Translations under genes and position numbers: made by a program
Part shown: piece after piece, positions 58,099-64,000 of the stretch
Layout: every line of letters starts with the position of its first letter
Position numbering within the stretch: position 1 is the first letter of the stretch
DNA from: Roseomonas sp. E05
GTDB lineage: Bacteria; Pseudomonadota; Alphaproteobacteria; Acetobacterales; Acetobacteraceae
Reading direction: 5' to 3'
Assembly: GCF_030063475.1 (NCBI RefSeq)
Contig: NZ_JASIRT010000023.1
Span: 1 to 64,000 of the forward strand
DNA length: 64,000 nucleotides
The notes under the pieces: model-generated
The model's database searches: none
What the model saw: only the letters and a program-made list of their open reading frames with translations
Told to the model about the DNA's origin: nothing

Positions 58099-60531
58099 CT
58101 ATGCTGCGATAGCTGTGTCGGGTCGCCAGATCAGAGGCTCAAAGTTGACGATTGTAGCTCCAGAGGGCGACCGACCAAGCTCGACTGTGATCAGCCGATC
58201 GTTAGGGAAAGCCGGGCTGAGCTCGAACGCGAGGTACTCAAACAATGGTCGCTCATGAACCGCAATGATCACTTGGCGGCCATGCTGCTTTGACAAAGTT
58301 CGGAGAAGCGCGGCGAGCTGCGCGATGTGGACCTCGTCCATGCTCTGTACTGGATCATCAATGATGAGCCAAGGCAGGGTTGGCTTGACCGACAGGTGGA
58401 GCGCCAAGAACAGCGTCAACGCTGCTGTGTTCAGGTTCCCGGCGCTCAGCATCGCGCGAGGGTCGCCGCCTCGTCCGCCCGAGCGGTAGTGTGTCTCGAG
58501 CAAGGCCTCAACGGGCCCGCTTTGGCCTTCTGGAAGTGCGAACGCAGGAACGAATGGCTCTTCTGGTGCAAGCCGGACGAACAGGTCACGCCAGACTGCG
58601 TTAAGCGAATCGTTGAAGACCCGCTGAACTACTTTCGTACGCGCCTCCCGAGCCCGCCGCGCCAGTTCACGGGATTGGGTAATGCGCGTCTCCGCCGCCT
58701 CTTTCGCCGTGCGGAAGCGCTCAAGTCGCCGCTCTTGGTCCACGATCTCCCGAGCGAGAACGTCAATTTTGCTGCTCACGGCGATGTATTGCGTCAGTGC
58801 CGCTTGCGCCGAGCGGCGAGCCTCCTGAACCCGAACGAGCCTCTCCTCGGCTATTACTACCTCGCGATCGATCCGGTCGAGCGCGTCCTCCAGCGCCTCC
58901 GCGACACCAATGGCTTCAACACCGACATGCTGAGCCAAACTGTGCGTGGCGTCGCGCAGGGTTACGGCCTGTTGATCGCGGGCGCGTAGCGTGTCAAGCG
59001 TGCGAGCAGCTTCCGCCGCGTCTTCCGCCAAGCGTCGACCGCGCATGGCTGTGGCAGTCAGCTCCTCCAATGATCGGTTTAGCTCCTCGAGCCGTGCGCG
59101 ACGGCTCTTTAATTGGTCGCGGACCGATGGAGCGAGTTGCCGTCCGGCTACACCTCCTCTGTCGCGCTCGATGGCCGCAACCGAAGCAACCGCTTCCGCG
59201 CGCTCTCGAGACAACGCCTGGAGGCGGCCGGCACTTTCGGTTAGCGCCGCGATCCGTTCCGACACATGCGCCTGCAGTGGTTTGTCGGAAACCTGCTGAA
59301 AGTCGCGCCCGCACACCGGGCAATCTTCGGTGTGGATGTGCGACAAGATGCCCGAAAGCGCCTGGGCTAAATTACTGGACGTCACCGCCTGCGCCGCCAG
59401 CTGCTCCTCTAGTACAGAGAGGCGCCGTTGAGCCCTACCGAGATCCTGGTCCAGGGCCGCCAGCCGGCTAGCATCCTCGGCGTCTCGGGCGAGGAGAGCC
59501 TCGCAGCGGTTCAGTTCAGACGCGATCGCATCCAATGCGAAGGCATGAGCCCGCTCGGTGCCCGCAGTGGAAAGAGACGCAGAACTGGGCAGGAGCTCGG
59601 CGGCCGCCAGTAGGGTGTGTTCGAGCCGCTGTCCCTCGTCGCTTCGCCAGGATGCGATCGCGTTTGCGGTCTTCTTTGCGCTAGTTTCGACCTCTTCAAG
59701 TTCGGCAGCTTCAATCTCCGTCCGGGTAGATAGCCATTGCTGCCGTATAGCTACCGCCTCGCGCCTAAGCCTAGCTAGCCGCTGCAATTCGGATTCTTCT
59801 TTTCCATCGGCTAGTTCGCGCTCGAGTAGTGCAGCCGGAGGCAAGGCCTCGTTATCGATCCCGACACCGCGCAGTTCCGCCCGCAGTCGGTCGTGAACGG
59901 CGGTCCGCTCTGCCTCCAAACTCTTCCGCTCCGCCGCGCTCTGCCGGACCTTCTTCTCCAGATCCGGAATGGACTCACGAACGTTCCAAAAGGCCGGCAC
60001 CGAATTTCGAAAGCGACGCACGTCTCCTGAGTCGTGAAGGCCATCAATCAGCGCGTCCAGGCTGTCGAGGCCAAGAAGGTCCTTCACAAACTTGGTGAGG
60101 GGGGAGTCGCTCTTCCGCGTATCTTTGACTTGGTAGAGTTCGAGCAGACGCCCCAACGTGGCTTGGGAAAGGTAGCAGCGCTCTGTGAAAAACCGAGACA
60201 TCTCGGGCGAAAGCAGTCCCGCGCCAGTAACACCGCTGGATCGGACGAGCATCTCCCCGTCGGCGGTTGCCTCACCTATCCCCTCCGCGGTGACGACAAT
60301 TCGGCCTTCGTCGGCCTGCTTATGCAGGAGATGAGACGCAAAGTCGTCCGTCAGGCCCCGAAGCGATGTGACCGAGCCGGTTAGCCCCAACTCAAGCGCA
60401 GAGAGAATGCTCGTCTTGCCCGCGCCGTTTTGCCCGTGGATCAAGACCACTGGCGCGTCGAGCGAGACGGTGATCTCGCCCCGGATACTACGAAAGTCGC
60501 GGACCGAGATTGATTTCAAACGCTTAGTCAT
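58099..60531 (-). CDS. Rad50/SMC-like ABC ATPase with zinc hook (defence operon)
   Basis: Encodes 810 aa. Walker A GQNGAGKTS at 33-41; long coiled coils at about 190-400 and 420-640 on either side of the CPVCG hook at 404-408. ABC signature LSAGNLNTAALTLFLAL near 710, Walker B PWLIIDDPVQSMDEVH, H-loop IIAVHERPLF. It is shorter than SbcC and much smaller than true SMC proteins, and has no SbcD partner. Starts inside the stop of the middle gene (ATGA). It probably senses or clamps DNA and triggers the SIR2 partner; this is inference from operon structure and from ABC three-component systems. Confidence 0.9.
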   Translation of the reverse strand: MTKRLKSISVRDFRSIRGEITVSLDAPVVLIHGQNGAGKTSILSALELGLTGSVTSLRGLTDDFASHLLHKQADEGRIVVTAEGIGEATADGEMLVRSSGVTGAGLLSPEMSRFFTERCYLSQATLGRLLELYQVKDTRKSDSPLTKFVKDLLGLDSLDALIDGLHDSGDVRRFRNSVPAFWNVRESIPDLEKKVRQSAAERKSLEAERTAVHDRLRAELRGVGIDNEALPPAALLERELADGKEESELQRLARLRREAVAIRQQWLSTRTEIEAAELEEVETSAKKTANAIASWRSDEGQRLEHTLLAAAELLPSSASLSTAGTERAHAFALDAIASELNRCEALLARDAEDASRLAALDQDLGRAQRRLSVLEEQLAAQAVTSSNLAQALSGILSHIHTEDCPVCGRDFQQVSDKPLQAHVSERIAALTESAGRLQALSRERAEAVASVAAIERDRGGVAGRQLAPSVRDQLKSRRARLEELNRSLEELTATAMRGRRLAEDAAEAARTLDTLRARDQQAVTLRDATHSLAQHVGVEAIGVAEALEDALDRIDREVVIAEERLVRVQEARRSAQAALTQYIAVSSKIDVLAREIVDQERRLERFRTAKEAAETRITQSRELARRAREARTKVVQRVFNDSLNAVWRDLFVRLAPEEPFVPAFALPEGQSGPVEALLETHYRSGGRGGDPRAMLSAGNLNTAALTLFLALHLSVKPTLPWLIIDDPVQSMDEVHIAQLAALLRTLSKQHGRQVIIAVHERPLFEYLAFELSPAFPNDRLITVELGRSPSGATIVNFEPLIWRPDTAIAA

Positions 60532-61103
60532 GGCTCGGGATCCAACTCCATGTTGGACACTGGTTCGGCGACGACTTCGTACAAACGGCTCTGAACGGCC
60601 TCGACGCCACTCTCAGCGCGTTCTACCAGCTTCGCAACTTCGGGTTCGAGCCCATCCAAGTGCTTCCTGATCTCGCTGAGAGGGTCGGCAATTCCACCGC
60701 TGGGATCGGGCAGGTGAAGGGGCATCAAGACGGCCAACCAGTTCCTGATACCGGCCTCCGTGTCGCCACCGGGAGCCGAGCCAACTGGCAGGACACGACA
60801 GACCCGCGACATTGCGTCCAGGACAGGAGATGTTGGCCGGGGACCGGCCAGCACGGCAGTCAGAGGGCGCTTCGATTTGACCACGTCGAGCGCGCGCGCG
60901 ACGCCCTCCACTTTCTGCAGGATACGCTGCTCAGGTTCGAAGGCGGTATCAGCAACGACGATCAGATCCGGAGACGTGTCACCGCCCACGAAGGCAAGTG
61001 GCAGATCGAAGATGAGCCCGGCGATGTTGAGCGGCGTGGGGACCGGCCGGTATCCGGCCTCAGTCAACATCAACGCGATGCGGTCCATCGGTGTTGCTGT
61101 CAA
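60528..61103 (-). CDS. small middle component of the SIR2/ABC operon, unknown fold
   Basis: Encodes 191 aa from a TTG at 61103 that overlaps the SIR2 stop (TTGA), with AGGTGG 5 bases upstream; ATG 61088 is the alternative. The central part looks like a restriction-endonuclease-like or Rossmann-like alpha/beta core: DLPLAFVGGDTSPDLIVVAD, FEPEQRILQKVEGVARALDV, VKSKRPLTAVLAG. The C-terminus is acidic helix (EIRKHLDGLEPEVAKLVERA). The E...Q..K pattern might be nuclease-like but is not convincing. It resembles middle components of ABC three-component systems in size and position. Confidence 0.75.
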   Translation of the reverse strand: MTATPMDRIALMLTEAGYRPVPTPLNIAGLIFDLPLAFVGGDTSPDLIVVADTAFEPEQRILQKVEGVARALDVVKSKRPLTAVLAGPRPTSPVLDAMSRVCRVLPVGSAPGGDTEAGIRNWLAVLMPLHLPDPSGGIADPLSEIRKHLDGLEPEVAKLVERAESGVEAVQSRLYEVVAEPVSNMELDPEP

Positions 61104-62821
61104 ATTGCCACCTGTTCCCTGAACCGCTGCACAAGTTCATTGCTGTTCACAGCCTCATTCAGAAGCTCGGCCATACTGGCTTCCCGAACACCAACTCTAC
61201 CCGTGCGACCAGGCGCTCCTCGCGGCGATCTGGCCATGGCGGGCGCGATCTCGGCGCTGTGGACCAAAACCGCTTCGGCATCGTCGGCTATGTGGCCGCC
61301 GATTCTGAGGCGGAGTGCAGCATGGCTGTTCGCCGCGAAGAAGATGTTCACGGTGCCAGAGCCCCCGCGAACGCGAGCCACGCCGCTTTGCGGCTCGTTC
61401 GGGTCGACATCCTCCAGCGACCAAATGCCTCGGCTCACGCCGGCGCCTATGATGCCGATGGCAGCGGCGGCCTCGCGGAGACCTGTTGCCGGCAGACTCG
61501 GATCTCCGGCGATTTGCTGCATGGGCGTGCCGGTGACCGGGCTGTACCGTCGAGGCGCTCCACTGTCACCACCGTCACGGAACAGCGCGATAGCCCGACC
61601 GGAGTGCTCGACGAGTTGCCTTACGAATGCCAGGCGGTCGACATCCGCCCGAGCGGCGAACGCGTCGCGGAGGGCGACAACCCCTTGTTTTAATTGCTCG
61701 CGATCGGCGCTCGACAACGTCCCAGGCGTGAGATCGATGAGCCGCCGAAGCTTAGAGCATAGCAAATGGAGCACCAGTGCGACGAGGAGCGGCTTGGCGT
61801 AGGCCCGGATGAGGGCGCTCTCAAGAATCTTCTGTTGCGTGGTAGGAGTGTAGGCTGTGCGGTACACATTCCGGAGCAAGCCCCTTTGATCCAAGCCAAT
61901 GAGATTCTCTGAAAAGACGTAGCTCGGGCGATCCCCAGGCCAGGGCCAAGGCATGCGGGCTTCGGCATGGGCAAATATGGCTTGGATATTCGCATCCTGC
62001 GCCGACAAGCCCATCATGAGCGTTGGCTTGCTCACGATGATGTCGATCAGGCGGTTGACGATCGGCGCGTTCTCACTTCGGGCGACCCAGCCGTTGATCT
62101 GTGACTGGCGCGCGACGAGAAGCGGTCGGTGAGTGGCCTCAGCCGACGCTGCGAGTGCGGCGCATCCGTGGAATTTGTAGAGCCGTGCCTTGAGGGCTGG
62201 CTCGCGGAGGTCATACGGGCGAACGCACACCACAACCGCAGGCTGCCCTCCGCTGAGCAAGTCGACGGCGCGTTCGATCAATGGGTCCCAGTTTGCCGTC
62301 GCGATGTCGGAAGCCGCACCCTCGAGGATCAGGAGGGCAATGCAGAGATGCTCGACGTCTGGTTCGATTGCCGGATCGGCAAAGGTGGCCGGCACGTCGG
62401 CACCGTTCCAGAGCAGAAAGTCCTCGGCTTCCCCGTCGACCATGATATCGAGCAGCCGAGCATAGTTGTTCACGAGCCGGCCTGCGATGGTTGGCGAGTC
62501 GGGCCATTCGGAGAATGGTCGGGCGAAGTCCACACGCGACCATTCCTCATCGGACAGTTGAGCTAAGCCGAGAACCTCATTTAGAGCTTTGAGGAATCGG
62601 CAGTCGGGCGAACCCATGATCATTTGGAGCCGCAAGAACTCGATGACCCGGGCCACGACCTGCTTCAGTCCCATGACTCGGCCAAACGAGATCCCAGAAC
62701 CTAGCCAAAAAGCGTAACGATCTTCCGCCACTCCGGCTGCGACGGCAGCGAACGGCCCATCCAGGAGGGCGAGGGTTTCGCGCACGTTGATCGTGGCAGC
62801 GGGAGGTGGACCGGAGGCCAT
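61100..62821 (-). CDS. SIR2-like NAD-processing effector with C-terminal extension (defence operon)
   Basis: Encodes 573 aa from ATG 62821 (AAAGG upstream); 62869 has no RBS. The SIR2 core is at about 20-290: GSGIS at 41-45, TANWDPLIE at 175-183 (the usual TTNYDxxLE), KFHGC at 216-220 with the catalytic-type His218, and MGLSAQDANI at 271-280. The remaining 290 residues are an uncharacterised helical region (LVALVLHLLCSKLRRLIDLT) and a beta-rich end. Bacterial SIR2 proteins of this sort deplete NAD upon phage infection (Thoeris, DSR, SIR2-HerA). First gene of the operon. Confidence 0.82.
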   Translation of the reverse strand: MASGPPPAATINVRETLALLDGPFAAVAAGVAEDRYAFWLGSGISFGRVMGLKQVVARVIEFLRLQMIMGSPDCRFLKALNEVLGLAQLSDEEWSRVDFARPFSEWPDSPTIAGRLVNNYARLLDIMVDGEAEDFLLWNGADVPATFADPAIEPDVEHLCIALLILEGAASDIATANWDPLIERAVDLLSGGQPAVVVCVRPYDLREPALKARLYKFHGCAALAASAEATHRPLLVARQSQINGWVARSENAPIVNRLIDIIVSKPTLMMGLSAQDANIQAIFAHAEARMPWPWPGDRPSYVFSENLIGLDQRGLLRNVYRTAYTPTTQQKILESALIRAYAKPLLVALVLHLLCSKLRRLIDLTPGTLSSADREQLKQGVVALRDAFAARADVDRLAFVRQLVEHSGRAIALFRDGGDSGAPRRYSPVTGTPMQQIAGDPSLPATGLREAAAAIGIIGAGVSRGIWSLEDVDPNEPQSGVARVRGGSGTVNIFFAANSHAALRLRIGGHIADDAEAVLVHSAEIAPAMARSPRGAPGRTGRVGVREASMAELLNEAVNSNELVQRFREQVAI

Positions 62822-62914
62822 CGAGTACCTTTTCGTGTTGGACAACGCAGGCCGTCCCAACGGGAACAATTATGGAAAATCGGGGGCGGCTGTTTCCCTC
62901 TTTAGGGCTTGCGG

Positions 62915-62944
62915 GCATTCCCGGTTTCCTGAAACCGGGAATGC
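62915..62944. promoter_or_regulatory. 30-bp palindrome between the par and defence operons
   Basis: GCATTCCCGGTTTC and GAAACCGGGAATGC (62915-62928/62931-62944), perfect 14-bp arms around CT. No T-run on either side. It lies about 95 bases upstream of the SIR2 start, so it may be an operator, or a transcript end for the par genes. Confidence 0.6.
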
Positions 62945-62967
62945 GGGCGGCTACAGAGCCCCTCTAT

Positions 62968-63017
62968 CTTCCTGGTTAAGCTAACGCCCCCGCTTCCTGG
63001 TTAAGCTAACGCCCCCG
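62968..63017. repeat. perfect tandem 25-bp repeat over the stop of the 136-aa gene
   Basis: Two identical copies of a 25-bp unit (62968-62992 and 62993-63017), each with GGTTAAGCTAAC, a near-palindrome. The second copy includes the last codons and stop of the par-linked gene. Could be a partition-site repeat or a simple duplication. Confidence 0.8.
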
Positions 63018-63416
63018 TGGGCGCTTCCGCTCATCCTGTATATCCTCATCACGCACCTCGAGCCCGTCGCGTCGGAGAGCGAAGAGGATCTGGTTCCGTA
63101 TGGTGACTCCTGTATCAGCATAGCGGCGGCGAAGCTGCTGGAGCACATACTCCGGCACCTTAGTCGACAGAGATGTTTCAGGCCCGCGCCGTGGTGAGGG
63201 CACCTCAACTGGAGCCCTTTGGGCACTCGGCGCTGTTTTCGGGTTCACCACCGTCACGGATCCGGTGCGGAGACCGTGAGCAAGTGCCTCCGGGGTCTCA
63301 AGCGCAGCTGCTGCGTCGAACCGTGGATCGTTGGCCGAAGTGGGTTGTGGGGCAGGACGTCCGGCCACACTGAGGTCCGGGGCCTGCAGGGCGGGCCGTT
63401 GTTGTCTAGATGACAT
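63006..63416 (-). CDS. small partition-associated protein, putative ribbon-helix-helix
   Basis: Encodes 136 aa from ATG 63416; AAGGGG overlaps the ParA stop 10 bases upstream, so the two are co-translated. Disordered Pro/Ala head (1-80), then a compact C-terminal domain SLSTKVPEYVLQQLRRRYAD, GVTIRNQILFALRRDG whose strand-helix-helix order fits a ribbon-helix-helix. Basic tail. By position it is the ParB-like centromere binder or regulator for this ParA. Confidence 0.65.
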   Translation of the reverse strand: MSSRQQRPALQAPDLSVAGRPAPQPTSANDPRFDAAAALETPEALAHGLRTGSVTVVNPKTAPSAQRAPVEVPSPRRGPETSLSTKVPEYVLQQLRRRYADTGVTIRNQILFALRRDGLEVRDEDIQDERKRPRGR

Positions 63417-63426
63417 TGGCGCCCCT

Positions 63427-64000
63427 TTAAGCCGCAGTAGCCATGCCGGCCGGTGTACCAGCAAGCAGTTGCATCATTTCGTCAAAGACGGCCACGAAGT
63501 TAGCCGCCGCAGTGGAGGAGCGGTCGTGAAGGTGCGGAATATAAGCGGTGTAGGTCATCTCTTTCCAAGCGGCTCGATCACCGAAAGCGGTATTGAGAAC
63601 GTGAGCGCCCGCCCGCCTATATTGCTCACGCAGAAAGCCTTCGACCCTCGGCTTGGCTGCACCAGCGCTCGTCCGGGTGAGGAGAACGCCTCGGGCGATG
63701 TTACGGCCGCTGACCTCCCTCGCCTCCTCCGCCTGACGCCAAGTCTCAACGCCGCAACGAAGGTCGGTTTCGCTCATCTGCGATGGCACAAGCACCAAGT
63801 CTGCCACTGCCATAGCGACCTGGGTGTCGTTTGTAGCCGCCCCCATCAGGTCAATAACAACGTGGTCGTGCTTCGACGCGAGTTCACGGACCAGCGTGCT
63901 GACCCGCTTCTCGCCGTCAGGGACGGCGACGCTCACCTCCGTCAGCTCGGGGACTTTAGAGAAGAAGGCGCGCAAAGGGCGGTTCGGATCGAGGTCAAGG
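63427..64000 (-). CDS. ParA-family partition ATPase (5' end outside the window)
   Basis: The frame runs off the right edge, with DLDPNRPLRAFFSK at the boundary; DLDP is the switch region, so the P-loop and about 35-45 residues lie outside. Visible parts are DHVVIDLMGAATNDTQVAMA (Walker B type), ADLVLVPSQMSETDLRCGVE and ARGVLLTRTSAGAAKPRVEG. Length and motifs fit plasmid ParA that segregates replicons by ATP-driven nucleoid binding. It is encoded 44 kb from the ParB-family gene and next to its own small partner. Confidence 0.85.
   Translation of the reverse strand, partial: LDLDPNRPLRAFFSKVPELTEVSVAVPDGEKRVSTLVRELASKHDHVVIDLMGAATNDTQVAMAVADLVLVPSQMSETDLRCGVETWRQAEEAREVSGRNIARGVLLTRTSAGAAKPRVEGFLREQYRRAGAHVLNTAFGDRAAWKEMTYTAYIPHLHDRSSTAAANFVAVFDEMMQLLAGTPAGMATAA

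Overview
The window is a GC-rich (about 70 % by eye) alphaproteobacterial sequence that reads as a large conjugative or mobilizable plasmid, or an integrated relative of one. Three things support this: a transfer-type module at the left edge, a partition ATPase at the right edge, and long runs of small translationally coupled plasmid genes between them. The alphaproteobacterial LexA box (GTTC-N7-GTTC), the imuA-imuB-dnaE2 cassette and PaoABC-type molybdenum enzymes point to an Acetobacteraceae (Roseomonas-like) host. That placement is inference from style, not from a marker gene. I see no rRNA, tRNA, CRISPR array or replication initiator.

Layout. 1-385: candidate transfer origin with three phased 19-bp repeats. 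385-4133: TraK/TraL/TraM-like genes, a lytic transglycosylase, small envelope proteins and an HTH protein. 4606-7124: an unknown protein, a hairpin-rich spacer, a secreted protein and a NERD-domain protein. 7355-13139: LexA box and SOS mutasome operon (77-aa protein, imuA, imuB, dnaE2). 13213-14049: inositol-monophosphatase-family gene. 14152-34975: a minus-strand plasmid housekeeping block. It holds ssb and a string of small genes, a large ParB-family protein, a 1693-aa DNA methylase-helicase, a PAPS-reductase-like PP-loop enzyme coupled to an ArdC-like antirestriction protein, a cytosine methyltransferase with seven internal repeats, and small conserved plasmid proteins.

35280-51695: a catabolic cargo island. 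It has two LysR regulators, four NAD(P)-type dehydrogenases of the SDR and hydroxyisobutyrate families, a monooxygenase, a cupin, an aldo-keto reductase, an FMN reductase and two complete three-subunit molybdenum hydroxylases. One hydroxylase lacks a signal and is probably cytoplasmic; the other has a Tat signal and is probably periplasmic. 51803-55708: plasmid backbone resumes with a UvrD-type helicase, an HD hydrolase and a Toprim protein. About 56266-57888: an IS110-family element. 58099-62821: a tightly coupled three-gene operon (SIR2-like protein, small unknown middle protein, Rad50-like ABC ATPase), the best candidate for a novel defence system. 63006-64000: ParA, cut by the window edge, and its small downstream partner.

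How it fits together. The backbone supplies transfer, partition, single-strand DNA handling, DNA modification or antirestriction, and SOS mutagenesis. The cargo supplies oxidation of aldehydes or N-heterocycles, and the right end carries likely anti-phage or anti-plasmid defence. Several backbone operons on the minus strand are preceded, 50-100 bases upstream of the start codon, by a family of long GC-rich hairpins whose stems differ by paired changes. This looks like a recurring control element that I cannot name.
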